The notes below the pieces were generated by a model that was given only the letters and a program-made list of their open reading frames with translations, was not told the origin of the DNA and searched no databases. DNA of 64,000 nucleotides from Dickeya aquatica (lineage in GTDB: Bacteria > Pseudomonadota > Gammaproteobacteria > Enterobacterales > Enterobacteriaceae): positions 3,100,001-3,164,000 of the forward strand of contig NZ_LT615367.1 in NCBI RefSeq assembly GCF_900095885.1. Reading direction: 5' to 3'. Numbering within the stretch: the stretch's first letter is position 1; each line of letters opens with the position of its first letter. This document shows, piece by piece, positions 9,587-21,691 of this stretch. Both the position numbers and the translations under genes were made by a program.

Positions 9587-12487
9587 TTAGCCTTGTGCCG
9601 CAGTTTTTTGCCTGACCAGATTGCTGTAATACGCTAAAGACTGTTGCAACGTATCAAGCGTTACCGGTTTGGACAGGCAATTATCCATACCTGCCTGCAG
9701 GCAGCGTTGCCGCTCCTCAGCCAGTGCATTCGCCGTGACGCCAATCACCGGGAAGGTGAGTTGCATTTCGCGCAGACGCTCAGTAAAACGGTAACCATCC
9801 ATATTCGGCATATTCACATCGGTCAGCACAATATCGACCGGGTGCTTCGCCAGCACATCCAGTGCATCAAGCCCGTCATTGGCCGTTATCACCTGATAAC
9901 CTAATGAACCAAGCTGATCGGCCAGCAAACGGCGATTAATCGGATGATCATCCACCACCAAAATACGCACGCCTTCATTTTCCGAACGGCTATAGGTAGC
10001 AAGCGGTGGCACCGGTACTGCCGCAGGCAACACGTCGGTACCGCGGTAAATTCGTTGCAACAAGAGCGGCACATCGTGAGGTGCTGCGGTACTGTGCCGC
10101 CAGTATCCCGGCTGAATCTCCTGAGCCGCCCCGGCTTGTACACTACTCAGCTCAATACACGCCCGGATGTTGCCTATCTGTACCGCCTGAATATCAACCA
10201 CCAGCACGTCATCAGGCCCAACACCACCGTGCTCATCATAACGCCGGACATCCACCCCCGCGCCGCGTAACAGGGTAAACAGGTAGCGCTCCATCAGCGC
10301 ATTACGCACCTGTAACCAGCAAATCTTGCCTTGTAATACCTCTGTCGGTAAGGGCTGGGGATAACGTGCCCGGTACAGCGGAATGCGCACGGCAAACTCA
10401 CTGCCAAGGCCAGGTTCAGACTCAATGGTAATATCACCATCCATCAAGTTGACCAGTTTCTCGCAAATCGCAAGCCCAAGTCCGGTGCCCTGAAAATGGC
10501 GCTGCACCCCGGTTCCTGCCTGAAAGAAAGGATCAAACAGTTTCATCACCGCACGCGTATCAATCCCCGTGCCGGTATCGCGGACTTTGAACAACAGGTA
10601 GCCATCCTCAGAACACACCACCTGAAACACAATGCACCCGGTATCAGTAAACTTAATGGCATTACTGAGCAAATTGCTTAACACCTGCTGTAACCGCACC
10701 GCATCGCCCATCAGGCTGACAGGGACCTGAGGGTCGATATAGCAATACAGCGTCAGGCGCTTTTTCACCACCAGTGGTAAGTAATTACTCACTATATGGT
10801 TGATGACTTCCCGCGGCGAGAACTCGCCCGGTTCAATTTTTAGCTGTTCCGACTCAATCTTGGAAAAATCCAGAATATCGCTGATGATTTTCAGCAACAG
10901 CGCGGATGAATTCTGCATTGCGCCAACCAGGCGGTTGGCATCCGATGACAATGACTTGGTGCGTAATAAATCCAGATTCCCGATAATGCCATACAGCGGT
11001 GTGCGCAATTCATGGCTGACCGTTGCCAGAAACATCGATTTAGACTGGCTCGCCTGCTCGGCAGCGTTCGCCATCTCCTGTAGCGACTCTTCCATACGTA
11101 CCCGGGCACTGACATCCAGCAAAACACAAATCGCGACATTCTCATTTCGATAGCGCGAATGCACAAAGCTGATTTGCAGATGGTGATTACGGCCCGTCAC
11201 CACATCCAGCGATGTAGACTGCTGCTCGCAGATAATGCGCACAAGGCGCACCCTATCTTCATAAGTCAGCAGGCTGAGGTAATTATGCGCCAGCTCATTG
11301 CTCAGAATGTTGCTGCCATCACTGGTACGTAAAATGCAGATCCCAACCGGAGCCGAGGCCACAATTTTTCGGTTGAACTGTTCGTTCTCTTCTATCTGGA
11401 ATGCATTGCGCTCCGCTGGCAGAAAAATCCGGCGCTCAAACAGCCGGGTGAACAGGAACAGGCACAGCGCAGATGCCAGATTCAGTAATGCCATATTAAT
11501 GAGCAAACTGTTAAGCGCCGCCAGCATCACATCCAGCGGCAGCGAATACACCACGCTCATGGCAGTGGGCGGCAGCGATTTTTTCATTAATAGTGCGCTG
11601 TAACCTTCGCTGTAGCCGAAATAATTATTCGACTCAGGATAATGGCTGGGAACACTGCCTGCGCGACTATCGGTAATTTGTAATACGGCCCGGTCATTCT
11701 GGTCGAGTAACCGCAAGCTAAAGGGCAAATCCGTATTCGATATAAAATCGTCCAGCCGTATGGTCTGCTCAATGCCCATCATGGTTATCAAATGGTTATC
11801 GACATATACCGGCGTTAAGGCATACAGATAACCCGTGCTCGGCGTTAAACCAGGAACAACCCAGTAAAGACTTTCTTCACGCCGCGTACCGGCACCATTG
11901 GATTTCTGATTCTGCAAACGTTCCTGTACGCTTTTTATCAGGCTATCGCTATCCAGTGACTGATTGCGAATACCAAAATCAACGATGCATTGCTGGCTGC
12001 TGTCTAAAAAGAAAATCCGGTTAAGGTCATAAACGGAAGAAAAATCATCATGCCACTGGTCAAAAAAATGGGTCAGTAACGACAATTGCGCCGGATTTTT
12101 CTCGTACTGATTACGACAGTTGAAGGCCGGAGAAAGCGGATAAATCGCCGCAGGAACCTTTTTCACTTGATTGGTTTTGTCGCGTTGCGTGAACGGTGTA
12201 CTGAAACGATTGGCAGCGAGATAACGCAATTCACGCGCCACATCCGTGGCATGACGAATGTTGCCCAACGACTGTTCGAAATTGAGGGAAAAAATCTGCC
12301 GCAGGTGAGCTTCCTGCTGTTTGAGTGCGTTATTGATAGTGAAAATTGACAGCAATGCCCCCAGCATCCACAGCAGGATTGCCAGCCCCCGGAATAAGTA
12401 CCGGGAAATCTTGAGGGTCGTCAGAAAAGAGACAGTCACTTTCAAAGGGATACCGTAAAGGTTAACGGAACGGGAAAAAAGGCTCAT
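9587..12487 (-). CDS. rcsC: RcsC hybrid sensor kinase
   Basis: RcsC is the inner-membrane hybrid kinase that feeds phosphate to RcsD. The order is: transmembrane segment (GLAILLWMLGALLSIF), periplasmic domain, second transmembrane segment, PAS-like linker, HisKA with the phospho-acceptor in ATVSHELRTPLYG (about residue 490), HATPase blocks NLLSNAIKFTD and GTGLGLAICEKL, an ABL-type domain, and a C-terminal receiver with DIVLTDVNMPNMDGY. I take ATG 12487 (966 residues; E. coli 949). The in-frame ATG at 12514 abuts the gyrA terminator T-run and would lack a ribosome site. The true start could be further in. Confidence 0.95.
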   Translation of the reverse strand: MSLFSRSVNLYGIPLKVTVSFLTTLKISRYLFRGLAILLWMLGALLSIFTINNALKQQEAHLRQIFSLNFEQSLGNIRHATDVARELRYLAANRFSTPFTQRDKTNQVKKVPAAIYPLSPAFNCRNQYEKNPAQLSLLTHFFDQWHDDFSSVYDLNRIFFLDSSQQCIVDFGIRNQSLDSDSLIKSVQERLQNQKSNGAGTRREESLYWVVPGLTPSTGYLYALTPVYVDNHLITMMGIEQTIRLDDFISNTDLPFSLRLLDQNDRAVLQITDSRAGSVPSHYPESNNYFGYSEGYSALLMKKSLPPTAMSVVYSLPLDVMLAALNSLLINMALLNLASALCLFLFTRLFERRIFLPAERNAFQIEENEQFNRKIVASAPVGICILRTSDGSNILSNELAHNYLSLLTYEDRVRLVRIICEQQSTSLDVVTGRNHHLQISFVHSRYRNENVAICVLLDVSARVRMEESLQEMANAAEQASQSKSMFLATVSHELRTPLYGIIGNLDLLRTKSLSSDANRLVGAMQNSSALLLKIISDILDFSKIESEQLKIEPGEFSPREVINHIVSNYLPLVVKKRLTLYCYIDPQVPVSLMGDAVRLQQVLSNLLSNAIKFTDTGCIVFQVVCSEDGYLLFKVRDTGTGIDTRAVMKLFDPFFQAGTGVQRHFQGTGLGLAICEKLVNLMDGDITIESEPGLGSEFAVRIPLYRARYPQPLPTEVLQGKICWLQVRNALMERYLFTLLRGAGVDVRRYDEHGGVGPDDVLVVDIQAVQIGNIRACIELSSVQAGAAQEIQPGYWRHSTAAPHDVPLLLQRIYRGTDVLPAAVPVPPLATYSRSENEGVRILVVDDHPINRRLLADQLGSLGYQVITANDGLDALDVLAKHPVDIVLTDVNMPNMDGYRFTERLREMQLTFPVIGVTANALAEERQRCLQAGMDNCLSKPVTLDTLQQSLAYYSNLVRQKTAAQG

Positions 12488-12514
12488 GACCGCAATACAG
12501 TACCGATCCCCCAT

Positions 12515-12543
12515 AAAAAAAGCCAGCGCATCAGGCGCTGGCT
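12515..12543 (-). terminator. gyrA intrinsic terminator
   Basis: Read on the minus strand, an 8-bp G+C stem (GCCAGCGC at 12522-12529 pairing with 12535-12542) is followed by seven U. It lies 30 bp past the gyrA stop and only about 30 bp before the rcsC start on the same strand, so it insulates rcsC from gyrA transcription. Confidence 0.9.
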
Positions 12544-12572
12544 TCGGTTGTCATCCCACCGGCAAATAACGA

Positions 12573-15507
<2,935 letters not shown>

Positions 15508-16260
15508 ATGAACACAAAGGCCATGACTACAGACGATACCGGCACCGCCGCACACCGTGCGCTGAATGTCGATCATGACGAAATTGCCAAATTTGAAGCC
15601 GTGGCCTCACGCTGGTGGGATCTGGAAGGGGAATTCAAACCGCTGCACCGCATCAATCCACTGCGCCTGAATTACATTATCGACCGTGCCAACGGTATTT
15701 TTGGTAAACAGGTGCTGGATGTGGGCTGTGGCGGCGGCATTCTGGCTGAAAGCATGGCGCGGGAAGGTGCCCATGTCACCGGGCTGGATATGGGCAGTGA
15801 GCCGTTGCAGGTAGCGCGGCTGCATGCGCTGGAAAGCGGTGTTGAAGTCAGCTACGTGCAGGAAACCGCCGAAGCCCATGCCGACAGCCACGCCGGAAAA
15901 TATGATGTCGTGACCTGCATGGAAATGCTCGAACATGTCCCCGACCCGCGCTCGGTAGTGCTGGCCTGTGCACGGCTGGTTAAACCCGGCGGCCATGTTT
16001 TCTTCTCCACCATCAACCGCAACGCCAAAGCCTGGCTGATGCTGATTGTCGGGGCTGAGTACCTCACCAACACGGTGCCGCGCGGCACCCACGACGCCAA
16101 AAAATTCATCCGCCCGGCGGAATTACTCGCCTGGGTGGACATGACGCCACTGCATGAGCGCCATATCATCGGCTTGCACTATAACCCGCTGTCAGACCGG
16201 TTCCGCCTTGGGGCTAATGTCGATGTCAATTATATGGTACACACCCACTACCCGGCGTAA
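15508..16260 (+). CDS. ubiG: UbiG O-methyltransferase of ubiquinone synthesis
   Basis: UbiG carries out both O-methylations in ubiquinone synthesis using SAM. The 250-residue protein contains the lead-in [23 protein letters not shown] motif [20 protein letters not shown], and [11 protein letters not shown]. An open frame extends 17 codons upstream, but ATG 15508 ([10 protein letters not shown]) has GTGAG upstream and fits the family length (E. coli 240). It is monocistronic: the gyrA gap lies before it and a strong terminator is at 16313. Confidence 0.97.
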   Translation: MNTKAMTTDDTGTAAHRALNVDHDEIAKFEAVASRWWDLEGEFKPLHRINPLRLNYIIDRANGIFGKQVLDVGCGGGILAESMAREGAHVTGLDMGSEPLQVARLHALESGVEVSYVQETAEAHADSHAGKYDVVTCMEMLEHVPDPRSVVLACARLVKPGGHVFFSTINRNAKAWLMLIVGAEYLTNTVPRGTHDAKKFIRPAELLAWVDMTPLHERHIIGLHYNPLSDRFRLGANVDVNYMVHTHYPA

Positions 16261-16312
16261 GTGCAAGACCCCAAAGGCAAAAAGTTATTAACAGGCTATC
16301 ATCCACTTGCTG

Positions 16313-16340
16313 GCCGATGGCATCCGCCATCGGCTTTTTT
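16313..16340 (+). terminator. ubiG intrinsic terminator
   Basis: A perfect 9-bp stem, GCCGATGGC (16313-16321) with GCCATCGGC (16326-16334), loop ATCC, is followed by six T. It lies 52 bp past the ubiG stop. Confidence 0.93.
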
Positions 16341-16420
16341 ATCGTCGCTGATTATGTTTTCAGCTATAAATGGCGCAGTATTCATGCGGAATAGCCTGCG
16401 AAAGCAAGATAATTCCGAAT

Positions 16421-16507
16421 AAATTGATCGAAACACGGTTTTAGTTAGCCAAAACCGTTGGTGAGCGGATAAGAAACCGACGAACGATCAATTTTTTTAT
16501 TTTTTCT
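16421..16507 (+). other. branched inverted-repeat structure with U-tract, between ubiG and nrdA
   Basis: An outer 10-bp perfect stem, AAATTGATCG (16421-16430) with CGATCAATTT (16485-16494), encloses an 8-bp perfect hairpin, ACGGTTTT (16435-16442) with AAAACCGT (16451-16458). A small CGG/CCG hairpin may also form, giving a three-way junction. A T-rich tract follows directly on the plus strand. It lies after the ubiG terminator and well before the nrdA promoter. TATAAA at 16365-16370 could be a -10. It may be a small RNA with its own terminator, or a structural block against read-through into nrdA. No known family is recognised. Confidence 0.5.
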
Positions 16508-16580
16508 CCCCTGTAGTTGACAAGATAAGGAACCCCCGTGGTGGCTGGGATTGAGCGCGCCTGTAAAATTTATTCGCATG

Positions 16581-16589
16581 TTATCCACA
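16581..16589 (+). promoter_or_regulatory. DnaA box upstream of nrdA
   Basis: TTATCCACA is a perfect consensus DnaA box. It lies about 80 bp upstream of the nrdA core promoter. DnaA binding upstream of nrdAB is established in E. coli, where it couples dNTP supply to replication. A weaker partner, TTATCAAAA, is at 16641. Confidence 0.75.
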
Positions 16590-16659
16590 AGCGAGCGGGA
16601 TTTTGCTCACTTGCAAAGCCCCTTTTTTCACATTATCTTGTTATCAAAATCCGACCCAC

Positions 16660-16706
16660 CCCCTATATATAGTGTTTACTTCTAACAGAAAGCACTATTT
16701 TTTTTA
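16660..16706 (+). promoter_or_regulatory. paired NrdR boxes over the nrdA promoter
   Basis: Box 1, CCCCTATATATAGTGT (16660-16675), matches the 16-bp NrdR palindrome well. Box 2, AGCACTATTTTTTTTA (16691-16706), matches mainly in its left half. Their starts are 31 bp apart, the spacing usual for NrdR pairs. NrdR represses ribonucleotide reductase genes when dATP is plentiful. Confidence 0.75.
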
Positions 16707-16782
16707 TTTGCATTTTTGCTAAATGAAAAAACGGGGCGGCCAAAACGACAAAACTCGTGTCAAAAAACAGGTACTACGCCAC

Positions 16783-19068
16783 ATGAACCAGAGTCTGCTT
16801 GTTACCAAACGCGATGGCAGTAAAGAGCGCATCAATCTGGACAAAATCCACCGGGTGATCACCTGGGCGGCTGAAGGGTTACACAATGTCTCCGTCTCCC
16901 AGGTTGAACTGCGATCTCACATCCAGTTTTACGACGGTATAAAAACCGCCGACATTCACGAAACCATCATCAAGGCTGCCGCCGATCTGATTTCCCGCGA
17001 AAGCCCGGACTATCAATATCTGGCCGCACGTTTGGCTATTTTTCACCTGCGTAAAAAAGCCTATGGCCAGTTTGAACCGCCTAAGCTGTACGAACATGTA
17101 GTGAAAATGGTCGAATTAGGCAAATACGATCGCCATCTACTGGAAGATTACACGGAAGAAGAGTTCGTCCAGATGGACGCTTTCATCGATCACTGGCGTG
17201 ACATGAATTTCTCCTATGCAGCAGTAAAACAGCTGGAGGGGAAATACCTGGTACAAAACCGAGTAACCGGTGACATCTACGAAAGCGCCCAGTTCCTGTA
17301 TGTTCTGGTAGCCGCCTGCCTGTTTTCCGGTTATCCGCGTGAAACTCGCCTTGATTACGTCAAACGTTTTTACGACGCCGTTTCCACTTTTAAGATTTCG
17401 CTGCCTACGCCGATCATGTCTGGCGTGCGTACCCCCACACGCCAGTTCAGCTCCTGTGTGCTGATTGAGTGTGGTGACAGCCTCGACTCCATCAACGCGA
17501 CCTCAAGCGCCATCGTCAAATACGTTTCGCAACGTGCCGGTATCGGCATTAATGCGGGCCGTATTCGTGCACTCGGCAGCCCGATTCGCGGCGGTGAGGC
17601 GTTTCATACTGGCTGTATCCCGTTCTATAAACACTTCCAGACTGCGGTAAAATCCTGTTCTCAGGGGGGGTGCGCGGTGGCGCGGCTACGCTGTTTTATC
17701 CCTTGTTGGCACCTGGAAGTGGAAAGCTTGCTGGTGCTGAAAAATAACCGTGGCGTTGAAGGCAACCGCGTGCGCCATCTCGACTATGGTGTGCAGCTTA
17801 ACAAGCTGATGTATCAGCGTCTGGTAAAAGGTGAAGACATCACCCTGTTTAGCCCTTCGGATGTTCCGGGGCTGTACGACGCCTTCTTCAGTAATCAAGA
17901 AGAGTTTGAACGTCTGTACGTGAAATACGAACATGATGCCAGCATCCGTAAAAAACAGCTTAAAGCCGCGGAGTTGTTCTCGCTGATGATGCAAGAGCGC
18001 GCTTCTACCGGGCGTATCTATATTCAAAACGTTGACCACTGCAACACCCACAGCCCGTTTGACCCACAGGTGGCACCAGTGCGCCAGTCAAACCTGTGTC
18101 TGGAAATTGCGCTGCCAACCAAGCCACTGGAAGACGTCAATGACGAGCGTGGTGAAATCGCGCTTTGTACGCTGTCTGCATTTAACCTCGGTGCAATCAA
18201 CTCGCTGGACGAACTTGACGATCTGGCGGTGCTGGCAGTACGCGCCCTTGATGCCCTGCTCGACTACCAGGATTACCCGATCCCAGCCGCCAAACGTGGC
18301 GCGATGGGACGCCGCACGCTGGGTATCGGGGTGATTAATTTCGCTTATTATCTGGCGAAAAATGGCGTCAGGTATTCCGATGGCAGCGCCAATAACCTCA
18401 CGCATCGCACCTTTGAAGCCATTCAATACTACTTATTGAAAGCGTCTAACCAGTTAGCGCGTGAACAAGGTGCCTGCCCGTGGTTTAACGAAACCACCTA
18501 TTCGCAGGGTGTTCTGCCTATAGACAGCTACAAGCGCGATCTGGATAAGATCTGCAATGAACCGCTGCATTATGACTGGGAAACGCTGCGTAAAGACATC
18601 ACCACCTATGGCCTGCGCAACTCAACGCTCTCAGCGCTGATGCCGTCAGAAACCTCATCGCAGATTTCCAATGCGACCAATGGTATTGAGCCACCGCGTG
18701 GTCACATCAGCGTCAAGGCGTCTAAAGACGGTATTCTGCGCCAGGTGGTGCCAGAGTATGAAACGCTGAAAGGCTCGTATGAACTGCTGTGGGATATGCC
18801 GTCTAACGATGGCTACCTGCAACTGGTTGGTCTGATGCAGAAATTCATCGATCAGGCGATTTCCGCCAACACCAACTACGACCCGGCGCGTTTTCCTTCA
18901 GGAAAAGTACCGATGACGCAGTTGCTCAAAGACCTGCTCACGGCGTATAAGTTCGGGCTGAAAACCCTGTACTACCAAAACACCCGTGATGGCGCAGAAG
19001 ACGTGCAAGATGACCTGCTGGAAACCACGCAGGATGATGGCTGCGAAAGCGGCGCATGCAAAATCTGA
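16783..19068 (+). CDS. nrdA: ribonucleotide reductase class Ia alpha subunit, with a compensated local frameshift
   Basis: NrdA reduces ribonucleoside diphosphates with the NrdB radical. From ATG 16783 it has 761 residues, exactly the E. coli length. The N-terminal ATP cone, CVLIECGD, NQVDHCNTH-type region (QNVDHCNTHSPFD), NLCLEIALPT and the C-terminal CESGACKI redox pair are intact. Residues 297-308 read CAVARLRCFIPC where the family has VRGGAATLFYPM. One G is missing from a G run at 17664-17670 and one T is extra near 17703-17707, so only this stretch is out of frame. It lies in specificity loop 2 and loses Arg298. Either two base errors or a real variant. Confidence 0.95.
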   Translation: MNQSLLVTKRDGSKERINLDKIHRVITWAAEGLHNVSVSQVELRSHIQFYDGIKTADIHETIIKAAADLISRESPDYQYLAARLAIFHLRKKAYGQFEPPKLYEHVVKMVELGKYDRHLLEDYTEEEFVQMDAFIDHWRDMNFSYAAVKQLEGKYLVQNRVTGDIYESAQFLYVLVAACLFSGYPRETRLDYVKRFYDAVSTFKISLPTPIMSGVRTPTRQFSSCVLIECGDSLDSINATSSAIVKYVSQRAGIGINAGRIRALGSPIRGGEAFHTGCIPFYKHFQTAVKSCSQGGCAVARLRCFIPCWHLEVESLLVLKNNRGVEGNRVRHLDYGVQLNKLMYQRLVKGEDITLFSPSDVPGLYDAFFSNQEEFERLYVKYEHDASIRKKQLKAAELFSLMMQERASTGRIYIQNVDHCNTHSPFDPQVAPVRQSNLCLEIALPTKPLEDVNDERGEIALCTLSAFNLGAINSLDELDDLAVLAVRALDALLDYQDYPIPAAKRGAMGRRTLGIGVINFAYYLAKNGVRYSDGSANNLTHRTFEAIQYYLLKASNQLAREQGACPWFNETTYSQGVLPIDSYKRDLDKICNEPLHYDWETLRKDITTYGLRNSTLSALMPSETSSQISNATNGIEPPRGHISVKASKDGILRQVVPEYETLKGSYELLWDMPSNDGYLQLVGLMQKFIDQAISANTNYDPARFPSGKVPMTQLLKDLLTAYKFGLKTLYYQNTRDGAEDVQDDLLETTQDDGCESGACKI

Positions 19069-19079
19069 CGCACACCACG

Positions 19080-19107
19080 CCGGGAGTGTTTTGAAGCACT
19101 CCCGGCA
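19080..19107 (+). other. 10-bp hairpin between nrdA and nrdB
   Basis: GCCGGGAGTG (19080-19089) pairs perfectly with CACTCCCGGC (19098-19107) around an 8-nt loop. There is no T-run, so it is unlikely to stop transcription fully. It resembles an mRNA-stabilising or REP-like element 12 bp past nrdA and could set the nrdA:nrdB ratio. Confidence 0.7.
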
Positions 19108-19230
19108 TACAACATGTCCCATTTCGCCCTCTTCACCCACCCCGGCGTGAAGAAGGCACCGCCCGCCTGGGTTGTCAGCGGCGCTTGACAGCATTGCCTG
19201 CGGGTTGCTGTTACTGTGTTTGGAGAGATC

Positions 19231-20361
19231 ATGGCTTATACCACTTTTTCACAGAACAAAAACGACCAACTCCTGGAGCCGATGTTTTTCGGCCAATCGG
19301 TTAACGTAGCCCGCTACGACCAACAAAAATACGAAATATTTGAGAAACTCATTGAGAAACAGCTCTCATTCTTCTGGCGTCCTGAAGAAGTGGATGTGTC
19401 CCGCGATCGTATCGATTATCAAGGCTTACCTGATCACGAAAAGCACATTTTTATCAGCAATTTAAAATACCAGACTCTGCTGGATTCTATCCAGGGACGC
19501 AGTCCCAATGTGGCATTGCTGCCGCTTATCTCGATTCCAGAACTGGAAACCTGGGTGGAAACATGGGCCTTTTCGGAAACCATTCACTCGCGCTCTTATA
19601 CCCATATTATTCGTAACATCGTCAACGACCCGTCCATCGTGTTTGATGACATTGTTACCAATGAAGAAATTCTCAAGCGGGCGAAAGATATTTCCGGTTT
19701 TTATGATGAATTGATTGAACTGACCAGCTACTACCATCTGCTGGGCGAAGGCACGCATCAGGTGAACGGCAAAACGCTCCAGATAAACCGTTACGAACTG
19801 AAGAAAAAGCTCTACCTGTGCCTGATGAGCGTCAACGCGCTCGAAGCCATTCGTTTCTACGTCAGCTTCGCCTGCTCTTTCGCCTTTGCCGAACGTGAAC
19901 TGATGGAAGGTAACGCCAAGATAATCAAACTCATCGCCCGTGATGAAGCCCTGCACCTCACCGGTACACAGCATATGCTGAACCTGATGCGTACAGGCCA
20001 GGATGACCCGGAAATGGCGCAGGTGGCCGAAGAGTGCCAGCAACAGTGCTATGACCTGTTTGTACTGGCTGCCCAACAGGAAAAAGAGTGGGCGGAATAC
20101 CTGTTCCGTGATGGTTCGATGATAGGGCTGAACAAAGACATTCTCTGCCAGTATGTTGAATACATTACCAACATCCGTATGCAGGCTGTCGGCTTGCCGC
20201 TGCCGTTTGAAACCCGCACCAACCCGATCCCGTGGATCAACGCCTGGCTGGTGTCCGACAATGTGCAGGTTGCCCCCCAGGAAGTAGAGGTCAGCTCTTA
20301 TCTGGTCGGACAAATCGATTCGGAAATCAATGCCGATGACCTGAGTGACTTCCAGCTCTGA
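19231..20361 (+). CDS. nrdB: ribonucleotide reductase class Ia beta subunit
   Basis: NrdB holds the diiron-tyrosyl radical cofactor for NrdA. The 376-residue protein equals E. coli in length. The radical Tyr is at 123 in [10 protein letters not shown] (Tyr122 in mature numbering). Iron ligands are visible in [34 protein letters not shown] and [12 protein letters not shown]. The C-terminus [19 protein letters not shown] tail that docks on NrdA is intact. GGAG precedes ATG 19231; upstream in-frame GTG 19216 is not preferred. yfaE follows after 3 bp. Confidence 0.98.
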   Translation: MAYTTFSQNKNDQLLEPMFFGQSVNVARYDQQKYEIFEKLIEKQLSFFWRPEEVDVSRDRIDYQGLPDHEKHIFISNLKYQTLLDSIQGRSPNVALLPLISIPELETWVETWAFSETIHSRSYTHIIRNIVNDPSIVFDDIVTNEEILKRAKDISGFYDELIELTSYYHLLGEGTHQVNGKTLQINRYELKKKLYLCLMSVNALEAIRFYVSFACSFAFAERELMEGNAKIIKLIARDEALHLTGTQHMLNLMRTGQDDPEMAQVAEECQQQCYDLFVLAAQQEKEWAEYLFRDGSMIGLNKDILCQYVEYITNIRMQAVGLPLPFETRTNPIPWINAWLVSDNVQVAPQEVEVSSYLVGQIDSEINADDLSDFQL

Positions 20362-20364
20362 CAG

Positions 20365-20625
20365 ATGAGTATTTCAACCATTACGCTGCGCCTGTCCGGG
20401 GCGCAGTTACCCTACTCCAGCCAGCACAATAGCGTGCTGGAAGCGCTTGAAGCGCAACGCGTTCCGGTAGAGTATCAGTGCCGTTCAGGCTACTGTGGAG
20501 CCTGCCGCTTACGGCTGGTGAAAGGCAATGTCACCTACCGCGATGCGCCACTGGCCTGCCTGCAACAAGGTGAAATACTGCCCTGCTGCTGTATGCCGAT
20601 TGATGACATCGAGCTTGATCTCTGA
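20365..20625 (+). CDS. yfaE: 2Fe-2S ferredoxin-like protein YfaE (cofactor maintenance for NrdB)
   Basis: YfaE is a plant-type 2Fe-2S ferredoxin that reduces the NrdB diferric centre during cofactor maintenance. The 86-residue protein shows the ligand pattern CRSGYCGAC (Cys39, Cys44, Cys47) and a terminal CCC at 74-76 that supplies the fourth ligand. It starts 3 bp after nrdB, so it is cotranscribed with nrdAB. No separate promoter is visible. Confidence 0.95.
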   Translation: MSISTITLRLSGAQLPYSSQHNSVLEALEAQRVPVEYQCRSGYCGACRLRLVKGNVTYRDAPLACLQQGEILPCCCMPIDDIELDL

Positions 20626-20774
20626 CCCGCGCTGGCTGCAACACGCTCCGCCAGTTTGCAGCCGGTTTCTCGTCCCCGCCCGCACAATTTCACGCTATCA
20701 GCGCATTCGCTAGTCTCTATTTCCCCCCACCTGCGTTACACTTTGCACGGGAAAAGACTCTGGAGAGTAAAGCA

Positions 20775-21689
20775 ATGCTAACGTTTATTCCGGTTTTGGT
20801 TTTTCTGGCACTGGTGATGGTCTGGTCTGGTGTCAAAGTGGTGCCACAAGGTTATCAGTGGACCGTCGAGCGGTTTGGCCGTTATACCCACACCCTGATG
20901 CCCGGCCTGAATCTGGTTATCCCCTTGATGGACAGAATTGGCCGAAAAATTAATATGATGGAGCAGGTTGTCGATATTCCCTCACAGGAAATCATCTCCA
21001 AAGATAATGCGAACGTTACTATTGATGCGGTTTGCTTTATTCAGGTGGTCGATGCTGCACGCGCAGCGTATGAAGTCAGCAACCTGCAACTGGCCATCAT
21101 CAACCTGACCATGACCAATATCCGTACCGTGCTGGGCTCGATGGAACTTGATGAAATGCTCTCTCAGCGAGACAGCATCAACTCGCGCCTGCTGCATATT
21201 GTCGATGAAGCCACCAATCCATGGGGTATCAAAGTCACCCGAATTGAGATCCGTGACGTGCGCCCCCCGGCTGAGCTGATTGCCTCAATGAACGCCCAGA
21301 TGAAAGCCGAACGCACCAAGCGAGCCGAAATTCTGGAGGCTGAAGGCATCCGTCAGGCCGCTATTTTGAAAGCGGAAGGGGAAAAACAATCCCAGATCCT
21401 TAAAGCTGAAGGGGAACGCCAGTCGGCCTTTTTACAGGCGGAAGCGCGTGAACGGGCTGCTGAAGCGGAAGCCCGCGCCACACAAATGGTTTCTGCTGCG
21501 ATTGCGGCCGGAGACATTCAGGCCATCAACTACTTTGTGGCGCAAAAATATACCGATGCGTTGCAGAATATCGGGGCATCCAGCAACAGCAAAGTGATTA
21601 TGATGCCGCTCGACACCAGTAGCCTGATGGGCACCATCGGCGGAATTAGCGAGCTGATTAAAGAGAGCCAGCAAGACAGGAGAAAGTAA
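20775..21689 (+). CDS. qmcA: SPFH/Band 7 membrane protein QmcA
   Basis: QmcA is an inner-membrane SPFH (prohibitin-like) protein linked in E. coli to membrane protease quality control. It has 304 residues: an N-terminal membrane anchor ([16 protein letters not shown]), the SPFH domain from [17 protein letters not shown], and a long charged helix with [20 protein letters not shown] repeats typical of the coiled coil. GGAG lies upstream of the ATG. ybbJ follows after 2 bp, a standard SPFH plus NfeD pair. Confidence 0.96.
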   Translation: MLTFIPVLVFLALVMVWSGVKVVPQGYQWTVERFGRYTHTLMPGLNLVIPLMDRIGRKINMMEQVVDIPSQEIISKDNANVTIDAVCFIQVVDAARAAYEVSNLQLAIINLTMTNIRTVLGSMELDEMLSQRDSINSRLLHIVDEATNPWGIKVTRIEIRDVRPPAELIASMNAQMKAERTKRAEILEAEGIRQAAILKAEGEKQSQILKAEGERQSAFLQAEARERAAEAEARATQMVSAAIAAGDIQAINYFVAQKYTDALQNIGASSNSKVIMMPLDTSSLMGTIGGISELIKESQQDRRK

Positions 21690-21691
21690 CC

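Noticed and set aside
16723..16782. Upstream ATG adding 20 residues to NrdA
   Set aside because: It overlaps the expected promoter leader; the ATG at 16783 gives the exact family length of 761.
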